The notes below the pieces were generated by a model that was given only the letters and a program-made list of their open reading frames with translations, ran no database searches and had not been told where the DNA came from. Shown here piece after piece: positions 1 to 6,585 of a stretch of DNA of 10,262 nt. Every line of letters starts with the position of its first letter. Position 1 is the first letter of the stretch. Source of the DNA: JANNBN01 sp031430595 (GTDB lineage: Bacteria > Actinomycetota > Acidimicrobiia > Acidimicrobiales > JANYDT01); contig JANPBU010000023.1 in the NCBI GenBank assembly GCA_031430595.1, forward strand, positions 1 to 10,262. The letters are read 5' to 3'. A program made the position numbers and the translations under genes.

Positions 1-593
1 TCAGGGTGAGCGAACCAGCCGTCGATGAGCTGGTTCACGACGTCCTCGGTGTCGCCCTGGCTGACTTGCAGCGAGCTGACTTCGTCGGCATGTGAGAGCC
101 CGAGGAGCAGCATGTAGTACATCCGCACCTGGCTGAGCGTGAGGCCATATTGCTGCAGCCGTGTTGCGTTTTCTCGCTGCCACGCGGCAAGCAACTCGGC
201 TACCTCTGGCTGGCGAATTGCCGCGCAATGCAGCTCGGCGACGAGAACTCTGGTGGGAGCGAACGATGGCTGTAGCCAGAGCCGAGCGATCTCGCGAAGT
301 CCCGCTTCTCCTGGAAGACTGATGCGCGAGATCGCGTGCAGTTCGTGTTTGATCGCCTCGACAAGCAGTGCGGCCTTCCCGCTGAAGTGGCTGTATACGG
401 CAGGTGTGGAGACGTCCGCCCGGCGGGCGATGTCCGAGAGGGTGATGCCCTCGTAGCCGAACTCGACACACGCGGCGACGGCGGCTCGCAGCAAGCGTTC
501 TCTCGTCGGGGTTCCATGTTCGTCGAGCTTGGGTGGTCGGCCGATACGACTGGGCGGGCTCGCAGCCTCGTTGCTCGTCTCGATTTCGCTCAT
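1..593 (-). CDS. TetR/AcrR family transcriptional regulator (3' end cut by window edge)
   Basis: DNA-binding repressor of the TetR type, read from ATG at 593 to the left edge: 197 residues, then two bases of an unfinished codon, so the C-terminus is missing but the usual TetR length (about 190-210) is nearly reached. The N-terminal arm contains GRPPK (residues 19-23). The helix-turn-helix lies at about residues 50-74 (TLSDIARRADVSTPAVYSHF), followed by the typical SGKAALL start of helix 4. The remainder is a helical ligand-binding domain with no recognisable ligand signature. It is transcribed divergently from a second TetR gene 91 bases away. There is no Shine-Dalgarno sequence in front of the ATG; a TAAGTT box on the minus strand (603-608) ends nine bases before it, so a very short leader is likely. 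Family call is firm; target and ligand are unknown. Confidence 0.9.
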   Translation of the reverse strand, partial: MSEIETSNEAASPPSRIGRPPKLDEHGTPTRERLLRAAVAACVEFGYEGITLSDIARRADVSTPAVYSHFSGKAALLVEAIKHELHAISRISLPGEAGLREIARLWLQPSFAPTRVLVAELHCAAIRQPEVAELLAAWQRENATRLQQYGLTLSQVRMYYMLLLGLSHADEVSSLQVSQGDTEDVVNQLIDGWFAHP

Positions 594-684
594 GCCGGCG
601 CAAACTTACTCAGGTGGCGCAGGATCTACTCGCTGGCGCCGGTCGCCCACCGCGGGTGCTCGTCGTCTGGCCATACTTCTCCGG
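594..684. promoter_or_regulatory. Divergent promoter region between two TetR genes
   Basis: The 91 bases between the two regulator starts must hold both promoters. Seen directly: on the minus strand TAAGTT (603-608) sits nine bases before the ATG at 593; on the plus strand CATACT (672-677) sits seven bases before the ATG at 685. Neither gene has a purine-rich ribosome site, so leaderless or near-leaderless transcripts, common in actinobacteria, are inferred. I see no clear long palindrome that would mark an autoregulatory operator. Confidence 0.35.
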
Positions 685-1320
685 ATGGCTCCGCGAAACC
701 CACTCTCCACGAAGCGACTCGGTCGCCCGCCTGCCAGCAACTCCGCCGACACGCGCCGTCGTATCCTCGACATTGCCCGGGCGTCGTTCGCAGCAGGCGG
801 ATACGACGCATCGACGAACCGCGACCTCGCGGCCGAGGTCGGTATCACTGCCGGTGCGCTTTATCATTACTTCGGGTCAAAGCTGGATCTGTACGTTGCC
901 GTTCACGACGATCTGCAGCAGCGCGTCTATGGCCAGTTCAACGAAGCGACAGATCACGCCAGCGGGTTCCTCGGCAAGTTCGAGGCGGTGCTCGACACAG
1001 CGCAGCTGCTGAACAAGCAGGATCCGACGATGGCCGCATTCCTCGGGGTCGTCCGCACCGACATGCGTCGCCATCCGGAAATTCGAGAGAAGCTCGGCGA
1101 ACACTCTGACCGGCGCGACGAGTTCTTCGTGCGCCTGGTCGACGCAGGTGTGGCCAGCGGAGAGATCGCCAGGAAGAACCGAGCATTCATGAACGAGTTC
1201 ATCGCGATGATCCTCATCGGGTTGACCGATGGCGTGTCCGACGACTCGAACCGCCACGAGCGAGCGATCACCTCGATCAAGATGGCGTTGCGCGGTGAGC
1301 TGATCACGCCTGAGCGTTGA
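685..1320 (+). CDS. TetR/AcrR family transcriptional regulator
   Basis: A 211-residue TetR-type DNA-binding regulator. The N-terminal arm has LGRPP (12-16) and ADTRRRILDIAR leading into the helix-turn-helix at about residues 44-66 (STNRDLAAEVGITAGALYHY), then FGSKLDLYVAV, the classic start of helix 4. The C-terminal ligand domain ends in a segment rich in Ile and Met (NEFIAMILIGLTDG, about 172-185). The frame is open further upstream, but the ATG at 685 gives a normal TetR N-terminus. No Shine-Dalgarno is present; a CATACT box seven bases upstream suggests a leaderless start. The stop overlaps, tail to tail, the end of the small gene at 1304-1510 by 17 bases. It could control its divergent TetR partner or the oxygenase genes that converge on it; this is inferred from position only. 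Confidence 0.92.
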   Translation: MAPRNPLSTKRLGRPPASNSADTRRRILDIARASFAAGGYDASTNRDLAAEVGITAGALYHYFGSKLDLYVAVHDDLQQRVYGQFNEATDHASGFLGKFEAVLDTAQLLNKQDPTMAAFLGVVRTDMRRHPEIREKLGEHSDRRDEFFVRLVDAGVASGEIARKNRAFMNEFIAMILIGLTDGVSDDSNRHERAITSIKMALRGELITPER

Positions 1321-1510
1321 CGCGATGGTTGGCGATGAACGGCCCGCCAACCCAACCGCACAGCTGCGGGTCGCATTCGCGAAGTTCGCCGGAGATCCAG
1401 TGGCCGTCGGTGCCGAAGATTCCGACGATGCCGCCGAGCGTGACTCGGATGTTGCCTTGGCCGTCCTGTTCGTGCAAGGCGCCAGTAAAGGGGTGGATGA
1501 TGCCGTTCAC
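1304..1510 (-). CDS. Small conserved-looking protein coupled to the Rieske oxygenase
   Basis: A 68-residue protein starting at GTG (1508-1510). The start overlaps the TGA stop of the oxygenase gene as GTGA, an arrangement typical of translational coupling, with a modest CAGG ribosome site just upstream inside the oxygenase. Coding quality is high: almost every third position is G or C, and the sequence looks like a compact beta-rich fold with repeated Gly-hydrophobic turns (IRVTLGGIVGIFGTDGHWIS at 21-40, then CDPQLCGWVGGPF at 46-58). Two Cys (46, 51) lie five residues apart. There is no signal peptide or membrane segment. I do not recognise a named family. It occupies the place where a two-subunit ring hydroxylase would carry its beta subunit, but at 68 residues it is far too short to be one. 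A role as an accessory to the oxygenase is inferred from coupling only. Confidence 0.75.
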   Translation of the reverse strand: MNGIIHPFTGALHEQDGQGNIRVTLGGIVGIFGTDGHWISGELRECDPQLCGWVGGPFIANHRVNAQA

Positions 1511-2913
1511 GACCTGGTCCCCACGCTGACCGGCGCGTCGGTGGTGATGTCGCCGACCCACTTCCCCAACAGGTCGTGGAGCCAGCGGATCTTTGACTCC
1601 TGATAGATCGAGAACGTGGCCCCTGGCTTGCGCGTGGTTTCCAGGCCCTTCTGCACCTTGGCCATGATGAAGACGTCTTGCTCGAACACCTTGGCCAGCA
1701 TGCCCAGCTGCGGAGCGTCGGACCAGGGGTCGTCGACACCGAGCCGGTGCTCCTTGGCCGGTGGTGGCCGCTCGTCCTTGAACGGAGAGAGGAAGAAGCA
1801 CTCCATGATCGACGAGCGGTGATCGTCGCCGTTGGGGCGGAAGCGGTACACAATTCGGTTGAAGGCACCCCACGGATGGAAGTTGGGGAAGACCGTGTAG
1901 ACGATGGAGTCCATCATCTCCGAGTCGCTCATCTGGTCGACACGGTCGCCAGCGGCGGCGCGCCATCGTTCGCGGGACATGTCGGCGAGCACCGCCCGTG
2001 CAGTCTGACCTTCTGCAAGGGTCACCGGGGCGTCCTGATCGACGCGTACGTCGAGCATGCCGCGCAACATGTCCTGTTCGGAGGTCGCCTTGTTGAGCAG
2101 TGGGCTCGGGGTGCCACCTGGCGTGATGGCACGAGCGCAGTGGTCCCACACGTCGACCTGACTGTTCACGTCGCCGAGGTAGCTGAGGATCTGGGGGTGC
2201 GTCGCATTGACGTGGTACGCCTCGCAGAACGCCTCCTGGGCGATCTTCCAATTGGCGTTGATGATGCGTGACACGTGGGCTTCGACGAACCGGTTCTCGA
2301 GGTCCCACACCTCGAACTGGTCGATGATCTCTCCGAGGTGTGCCTCCAGTGGTGCTGCATCAGGGTCGGGATTGATGAACACGAACCCAGCCCACGTGCC
2401 CACGCTGCACTCGGGCAACGTGAAGTCGTCGGGCCGCTGGTCGACCTGCGGAAAGTCCCACGCTGCGGGCACATTGGCCAGCGTGCCATCGAGTCGCCAG
2501 GCGAACCCGTGGAACGGACAGCGCAGCTCGGAGCAGTGTCCGTCGTATTCTTTGAGCTGGCGTCCGCGGTGCAGGCACGCATTCGGATAGGCCTTGATGG
2601 TGTGGTCGGCCTGTCGCACGACGATGTACGACAGGCCGGCGATGTCGTAGACGATGTAGTCGCCCGGATCCGGAATGTGCTCGGTGCGACACGCGAACTG
2701 CCACACCCGAGACCACAGCTGGTCGACCTCGCGTCGGTGCCATTCGCGAGAGGTGTACCGCTCGACCGGAATGTCGGCGCTGCCCAGGTAGCGAGGCGAC
2801 TGGAGCCGCAACACGTCGGGAACCGGGTGCGTGTCGGCGTCGAGCAGGTCTTGATAGCTGACGCCGGGGGAGCGCGCTCCTACGCCGGCCGCTGGCTGTT
2901 CGGTCGCTGTCAT
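1507..2913 (-). CDS. Rieske non-heme iron ring-hydroxylating oxygenase, alpha (catalytic) subunit
   Basis: A 468-residue oxygenase that would insert one or two oxygen atoms into an aromatic or other hydrophobic substrate using electrons from a separate reductase. The Rieske [2Fe-2S] site is complete: Cys113-x-His115 (CLHRG) and Cys132-x2-His135 (CPFH). The mononuclear iron site follows at NWKIAQEAFCEAYHVNATHP (221-240): His234 and His239 as ligands, with Glu231 where naphthalene dioxygenase has its bridging Asp. The likely carboxylate ligand is Asp413 in FEQDVF, followed by VQKGLE as in the family. The frame is open to 3012, but the ATG at 2913 lies six bases after an AATAAT box and gives a normal N-terminus. 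No beta subunit, ferredoxin or reductase is in the window. A small gene is coupled to its 3' end. The substrate cannot be inferred. Confidence 0.93.
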   Translation of the reverse strand: MTATEQPAAGVGARSPGVSYQDLLDADTHPVPDVLRLQSPRYLGSADIPVERYTSREWHRREVDQLWSRVWQFACRTEHIPDPGDYIVYDIAGLSYIVVRQADHTIKAYPNACLHRGRQLKEYDGHCSELRCPFHGFAWRLDGTLANVPAAWDFPQVDQRPDDFTLPECSVGTWAGFVFINPDPDAAPLEAHLGEIIDQFEVWDLENRFVEAHVSRIINANWKIAQEAFCEAYHVNATHPQILSYLGDVNSQVDVWDHCARAITPGGTPSPLLNKATSEQDMLRGMLDVRVDQDAPVTLAEGQTARAVLADMSRERWRAAAGDRVDQMSDSEMMDSIVYTVFPNFHPWGAFNRIVYRFRPNGDDHRSSIMECFFLSPFKDERPPPAKEHRLGVDDPWSDAPQLGMLAKVFEQDVFIMAKVQKGLETTRKPGATFSIYQESKIRWLHDLLGKWVGDITTDAPVSVGTRS

Positions 2914-3051
2914 TCGCCTATTATTGATCAACTGGTAACTTTCTGCCAGTTCGACGTGCCGAGCCTCGCAGGTGGCCTCGACGTTGGGAGTCGGTGATGG
3001 CAAGTATGACAAGGTACCGCTTCACGAGTTCGAGCCGGAGGGGCCGTTGTC
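2914..3051. promoter_or_regulatory. Divergent promoter region with operator-like dyad, Rieske oxygenase / MDR dehydrogenase
   Basis: A 138-base gap between divergent genes. On the minus strand a promoter can be proposed: CTGGCA (2944-2949), 18 bases, AATAAT (2920-2925), then six bases to the oxygenase ATG, which suggests a leaderless transcript. A perfect dyad AACTGG-N10-CCAGTT (2930-2951) covers the -35 box and spacer, the usual place for a repressor of the TetR type. A TTGATCAA palindrome (2924-2931) abuts it. On the plus strand the MDR gene has a strong GGAGGGG ribosome site (3037-3043) and a weak TATGAC box (3005-3010). The boxes and the dyad are seen; their function is inferred. Confidence 0.4.
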
Positions 3052-4086
3052 ATGCACGCTGCGCTGATCACGGGTAGGGAAACCGTGGAGCTCAGAGAGT
3101 TCCCGAACCCGAAACCCGCTCGGCGCGGTGTAGTCGTCGACATCGGGTTCTGCGGAATCTGTGGCACAGACATCCACGCGTTTCAGACAGGTCGCCCGTA
3201 CAACCCGGCGATCTGCGGCCACGAATGGTCCGGGGTCATCTCGGCGACCGGCCGTGAGGTGACGTCACTCTCCGAAGGTGATCGTGTGGTCGTGGCTGCG
3301 GCCCCTGCATGCGGCCACTGCACCGCGTGCAACCGTGGCCAATCCGATCGGTGCGAGGTGGCATTTCTGTCGACACTCGGGCGCGATGCGCTGGCGCCCG
3401 CGCACGGCGGATTCGCCCGTCAGATCGCGGTCGCTGCGAACCGCGTCGTACGGACCAACCCGCGCCTGACCGACGAAGCAGCGGCGCAGGTCGAGCCGGC
3501 GACGGTCGCCTTCCACGCCGTGCGCACCAGCGCGCTGCGGCTCGGTGATGTCGCGGTGATCCAGGGTGGCGGGCCGATCGGCCTCGGGACCATGCAATGG
3601 GTGCGCGCCGCGGGCGCCGGGCTCGTCGTCGTCGTTGAACCGAACCTGCGACGCCGAGAGCTCGCGCTCGCGCTCGGGGCCCACCATGCCGTCGAGCCCG
3701 GTCCCGACGCGAACCAACTGATCAGAGAGGTCACGCACGGCCTCGGAGCCGACATCGTCTACGAATGCGTCGGACAGCCGTTTGCCGTGCAGTCGGCGGT
3801 CGACCTGGCCAGGCGCGGAGGGGCGATGTGCTTGATCGGCCTCGCCGACGGCGACGCACCGATCTCCCCCGGCGAGTGGCTGGTCAAGGAGATCTCGGTG
3901 ACCTCGTCGCTCGCCTATTTCCACGAGGAGTTCGAGATGGCGATGGGCATGATCGCCGATGGACGAGTCGCCGTCGAACCGCTGCACACTTCCACTGTCA
4001 GCCTTGCGGGCCTCGCCACCGCACTTGCCGACCTCGCCAGTGGCACCAGTGACCAGACGAAGGTGCTCGTCAACCCCAATTGGTGA
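3052..4086 (+). CDS. Zinc-dependent medium-chain alcohol dehydrogenase (MDR family)
   Basis: A 344-residue cytosolic dehydrogenase that would interconvert an alcohol and its aldehyde or ketone with a nicotinamide cofactor. Catalytic zinc ligands are visible as Cys37 (CGICGTDIH, 34-42) and His57-Glu58 (GHEWSG), with Glu148 in QVEPATVAFHAV. The structural zinc lobe is complete: Cys87, Cys90, Cys93 and Cys101. The Rossmann fold has GGGPIGLG (172-179) and an acidic Glu196 at the end of the second strand (VVVVEP), which favours NAD over NADP. The start is well supported by GGAGGGG eight bases before the ATG. It resembles the sorbitol/threonine dehydrogenase branch, but the substrate is not determinable. 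It is divergent from the Rieske oxygenase and heads the plus-strand series, so oxidation of a hydroxylated product is plausible. Confidence 0.93.
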   Translation: MHAALITGRETVELREFPNPKPARRGVVVDIGFCGICGTDIHAFQTGRPYNPAICGHEWSGVISATGREVTSLSEGDRVVVAAAPACGHCTACNRGQSDRCEVAFLSTLGRDALAPAHGGFARQIAVAANRVVRTNPRLTDEAAAQVEPATVAFHAVRTSALRLGDVAVIQGGGPIGLGTMQWVRAAGAGLVVVVEPNLRRRELALALGAHHAVEPGPDANQLIREVTHGLGADIVYECVGQPFAVQSAVDLARRGGAMCLIGLADGDAPISPGEWLVKEISVTSSLAYFHEEFEMAMGMIADGRVAVEPLHTSTVSLAGLATALADLASGTSDQTKVLVNPNW

Positions 4087-4165
4087 GCCGCACTCGTTGG
4101 TCAACGTTCGATTAACTACACGCCGAGTCCCGACTCGGACACGACGTAACGACAAGGAGCAGAAG
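4087..4165 (+). promoter_or_regulatory. Intergenic leader with perfect hairpin, upstream of SDR
   Basis: This gap holds a perfect inverted repeat CCGAGTC-CC-GACTCGG (4123-4138) framed by ACACG on each side (4118-4122 and 4139-4143). A looser dyad GTnAA-N7-TTnAC lies just upstream (4100-4116). No T-run follows the hairpin, so it is not a canonical intrinsic terminator; an operator or a 5' mRNA structure is more likely. The SDR has a clear AAGGAG ribosome site at 4154-4159. Confidence 0.35.
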
Positions 4166-4933
4166 ATGGGTATTGCGCACGACTTGTACGACATGACAGG
4201 CAAGACGGCTGTCATCACAGGAGCGGGGCGCGGGATCGGTGAGGGCATCGCCACCGTGCTCGCCGATGCCGGTGCGGCGGTCGTGTGCGCTGCTCGACGA
4301 ACCGACGAGATCGAACGCGTCGTTGCCGACATTCGCGGAGCAGGCGGTCGTGCGCTCGCGGTGACGACTGACGTCACCGACAAGGAAGCCGTCGCTGCAC
4401 TGGCGAAATCTGCTGTCGACGAGTTCGGTTCGCTCGACGTGTGGGTGAACAACGCAGGGGGCTCGCCGGTGCGCGCACCGCTGACCGAGCTCGACCCTGC
4501 CGAGTGGACGCGCACGATGGACCTGAACCTGACTGCCGTCTACCACTGCACGCTCGCGGCGGTGCCACACATGATGGTCGACAATCGGGGCGGGTCGATC
4601 ATCAACATCACCTCGATGGCGTCGTTCGTCGGCACGCCAGGCAGTGGCCACTACGCCGCTGCCAAGCGGGCGGTCAACTCCCTCACCGAAACGTTTGCGC
4701 TGGAACTTGCGCCCGCCATTCGAGTGAATGGAATCGCGCCAGGGGCAGTCCCGACCGAGATCATGATGAAGGCGTTGGGCGTCGACGAGGAGAGCGTGCT
4801 GCAATACGCGCAACGTATCCCGCTGGGCCGGCTCGGTACTCCCATCGACCTTGGCGCAGTCGCGCTGTTCCTTGCATCTGACGCGTCGGCGTGGATCACC
4901 GGCCAGACCCTCGCCGTCGCGGGTGGTCGCTGA
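4166..4933 (+). CDS. Classical short-chain dehydrogenase/reductase (SDR)
   Basis: A 255-residue NAD(P)-dependent oxidoreductase with all classical SDR motifs: cofactor-binding TGAGRGIG (18-25), NNAG (95-98), Asn121 in MDLNL, catalytic Ser150, Tyr163 and Lys167 (YAAAK), and VNGIAPGAVPTE after the active site. The tail reads TLAVAGGR where most relatives have VDGG. Arg residues follow the second strand (CAARRTDEI, 41-49), often linked with NADP use. General layout matches the 3-oxoacyl-ACP reductase / hydroxysteroid dehydrogenase-type SDRs; the substrate is unknown. The ATG at 4166 is supported by AAGGAG seven bases upstream. It lies 79 bases after the MDR gene and 84 bases before the ABC ATPase genes, and may be co-transcribed with either. 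Confidence 0.93.
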   Translation: MGIAHDLYDMTGKTAVITGAGRGIGEGIATVLADAGAAVVCAARRTDEIERVVADIRGAGGRALAVTTDVTDKEAVAALAKSAVDEFGSLDVWVNNAGGSPVRAPLTELDPAEWTRTMDLNLTAVYHCTLAAVPHMMVDNRGGSIINITSMASFVGTPGSGHYAAAKRAVNSLTETFALELAPAIRVNGIAPGAVPTEIMMKALGVDEESVLQYAQRIPLGRLGTPIDLGAVALFLASDASAWITGQTLAVAGGR

Positions 4934-5017
4934 CCGGTTGAACGTGGACGCCGGTCTGGTCTGATAAACAATCGTCCGGTTAGTTTCCGGATGGGAAGGC
5001 AACAGAGGTGCGATGAC
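4934..5017 (+). promoter_or_regulatory. Promoter-like region with operator-like dyad upstream of the ABC ATPase operon
   Basis: Candidate promoter TTGAAC (4938-4943) and GATAAA (4963-4968), spaced by 19 bases, which is long. Just downstream lies an inverted repeat TCCGG-N7-CCGGA (4975-4991). It overlaps an imperfect 18-base dyad AACAATCGTCCGGTTAGT (4967-4984) whose CGGTTAGT half resembles TetR-type operators. The ribosome site AGAGGTG (5004-5010) points to the ATG at 5018 rather than the in-frame ATG at 4991. Binding and promoter activity are inferred. Confidence 0.3.
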
Positions 5018-5863
5018 ATGGCATTGCTGGAGGCTCGTGGGTTGACGGTCAGCTATGGCGGGTTGTACGCCAACGAGTCGATCGACCTCGACTGCCACGA
5101 TGGAATGTTGGTGGGTCTGATCGGCCCGAACGGCGCCGGAAAGACAACCTTCATCGATGCGATCACCGGCTTTACGCCGATCAGTCAGGGAACGGTCGTC
5201 TTCGACGGAGTGGATCTCGCGGGCAAGGGGCCCGACAGGCGAGCCAAGATGGGTTTGACTCGAACGTTCCAATCGCTCGAGCTCTTCGAAGACCTCAGTG
5301 TCCGCGACAACTTGCTGGCTGCGGCGGAGCGACCGAAGTGGTATTCGTTGCTGTCCGATGTCGTGATGCCCCGTCGCCACGAACGTCAGTACCGCGCGCA
5401 GGTCGACTGGGCACTCGACCTCATGCGGCTGGGGCCGCTTGCCGACACCATGCCCAGTGACCTGAGCCATGGCCAGCGCAAGCTCGTCAGCGTCGCACGT
5501 GCCTTGGCGGCACGACCACGCCTGATCCTTCTCGACGAACCTGCGGCCGGCCTCGACACGGTGGAGAGCCAACTGCTCGGCAAGCATCTGCGCGACTGCC
5601 TCGATCATGACATGGGCCTGTTCCTCATCGATCACGACATGGGCCTGGTGCTCAACGTGTGCGATTACATCTACGTGCTCGACCTCGGTCGGATCATTGC
5701 GCAGGGTCTGCCGGCCGAGGTACGGGCCAATCCGGTAGTGATAGCCGCATACCTCGGTGAGTCCGTCGGGGAAGCCCAGGCCGAATACGGCAAGTCGTTC
5801 GCGAGCGAGGCACGCCAGGCCGCATCGAAGCACCGACCAGAGCAATCGGAGCCCAACACGTGA
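5018..5863 (+). CDS. ABC transporter ATP-binding protein, LivG-like (branched-chain amino acid type)
   Basis: A 281-residue ATPase that would power an importer of the HAAT (branched-chain amino acid / urea / amide) family at the cytoplasmic face of the membrane. Walker A GPNGAGKT (36-43), Q-loop Gln85 in TRTFQSLELFEDLSV, signature LSHGQ (149-153, with His in place of the common Gly), Walker B LILLDE (169-174) followed by PAAGLD, and switch His206 in IDHDM. The long helical insert between Q-loop and signature and the closing AYLGE (about 247-251) are typical of LivG. About 25 residues of polar tail follow. The start at 5018 is preferred because of AGAGGTG seven bases upstream. Its TGA overlaps the GTG of the LivF-like gene. 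No permease or binding protein lies in the window, so amino acid specificity should not be assumed. Confidence 0.93.
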   Translation: MALLEARGLTVSYGGLYANESIDLDCHDGMLVGLIGPNGAGKTTFIDAITGFTPISQGTVVFDGVDLAGKGPDRRAKMGLTRTFQSLELFEDLSVRDNLLAAAERPKWYSLLSDVVMPRRHERQYRAQVDWALDLMRLGPLADTMPSDLSHGQRKLVSVARALAARPRLILLDEPAAGLDTVESQLLGKHLRDCLDHDMGLFLIDHDMGLVLNVCDYIYVLDLGRIIAQGLPAEVRANPVVIAAYLGESVGEAQAEYGKSFASEARQAASKHRPEQSEPNT

Positions 5864-6585
5864 CCGAGTGGTTGATCAACGTGCAGGGCCTGCATGCTGG
5901 CTACGGCGGCATTCCGGTCGTGCGCGACCTCAACCTCACCGTCGGACCCGGCGAAGTGGTTGCCTTGCTCGGCCCCAATGGCGCCGGCAAAACGACCACG
6001 CTGCTCACGCTGTCGGGCCTGCTCGCCCCGTTGGAGGGAAGGGTGGAGGTGCTTGGCGAAGTGGTCGACGGCACTCGGCCTCATCGCATCCCGCGGCGCG
6101 GGCTGGCACACGTTCCCGAAGACCGTTCGCTGTTCTTCGACCTCACCGTCGACGAGAACATTCGCCTTGGTCTCACTGGTAACAGAGCGTCGCGTCGTGT
6201 AGCGCACGAACGGGCGATGGAGTTGCTGCCAGCGCTCAAGCCCCTCGGTAACCGGCCGGCCGGGCTGTTGTCCGGCGGCGAGCAGCAGATGCTGGCCGTT
6301 GCCCGAGCGCTGGTCTCGGAGCCGAAGTGTCTACTAGTCGATGAGATGAGCCTGGGCCTGGCGCCCATCATCGTTGAACGGTTGTTGCCCATCGTTCGCG
6401 ACATCGCCGACCAAACCGGTTGTGCCGTGCTGATCGTCGAGCAGCACGTCAACATGGCACTGCAGGTGGCTGATCGGGGCTACGTCTTGAACCACGGCGA
6501 GGTCAAGCTGGAAGGAACCGCTGCCGAGCTCGCTGCGAATCGCAGCGTGCTGGAGGCCAGCTATCTGGGTGAGGACGTGCTCTGA
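5860..6585 (+). CDS. ABC transporter ATP-binding protein, LivF-like
   Basis: A 241-residue ATPase, partner of the preceding LivG-like subunit. It starts at GTG (5860-5862) overlapping the upstream TGA as GTGA. Motifs: Walker A GPNGAGKT (38-45), the LivF-type VPEDRSLFFDLTVDEN stretch (85-100) in place of a normal Q-loop, signature LSGGE (137-141) followed by QQMLAVARAL, Walker B CLLVDE (157-162) with MSLGLAP, and switch His196 in VEQH. It ends with SYLGEDVL as LivF proteins do. Its TGA overlaps the next ATG as TGATG, which ties it to the following SDR. The same caution on substrate applies as for its partner. Confidence 0.94.
   Translation: MTEWLINVQGLHAGYGGIPVVRDLNLTVGPGEVVALLGPNGAGKTTTLLTLSGLLAPLEGRVEVLGEVVDGTRPHRIPRRGLAHVPEDRSLFFDLTVDENIRLGLTGNRASRRVAHERAMELLPALKPLGNRPAGLLSGGEQQMLAVARALVSEPKCLLVDEMSLGLAPIIVERLLPIVRDIADQTGCAVLIVEQHVNMALQVADRGYVLNHGEVKLEGTAAELAANRSVLEASYLGEDVL

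Noticed and set aside
1..603. Open minus-strand frame of 200 codons starting at 603
   Set aside because: Arg- and Ser-rich composition with no domain; it is the out-of-frame shadow of the TetR gene, whose helix-turn-helix is in the next frame.
1511..2308. Upstream extension of the small gene's frame inside the oxygenase
   Set aside because: Above the GTG at 1510 the translation becomes Arg/Pro-rich nonsense overlapping the well-supported oxygenase frame; only the 68 codons from 1510 look coding.
3265..4515. Long minus-strand open frame of 416 codons
   Set aside because: Antisense to the MDR and SDR genes; low-complexity composition and no recognisable domain.
4991..5017. ATG at 4991 as start of the LivG-like ATPase
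   Set aside because: It would place the AGAGGTG ribosome site inside the gene and add nine atypical residues; the ATG at 5018 is at ideal spacing from that site.
4112..5845. Very long minus-strand open frame of 577 codons
   Set aside because: It runs antisense to a classical SDR and a LivG-like ATPase, both with complete motifs. Its translation is rich in His, Arg and Asp without any domain, as expected for the antisense of GC-rich genes.
5872..5880. TTGATCAA at the start of the LivF-like gene matching the palindrome at 2924-2931
   Set aside because: It lies in coding sequence (Leu-Ile-Asn), is only eight bases, and no wider similarity is shared; coincidence is adequate.
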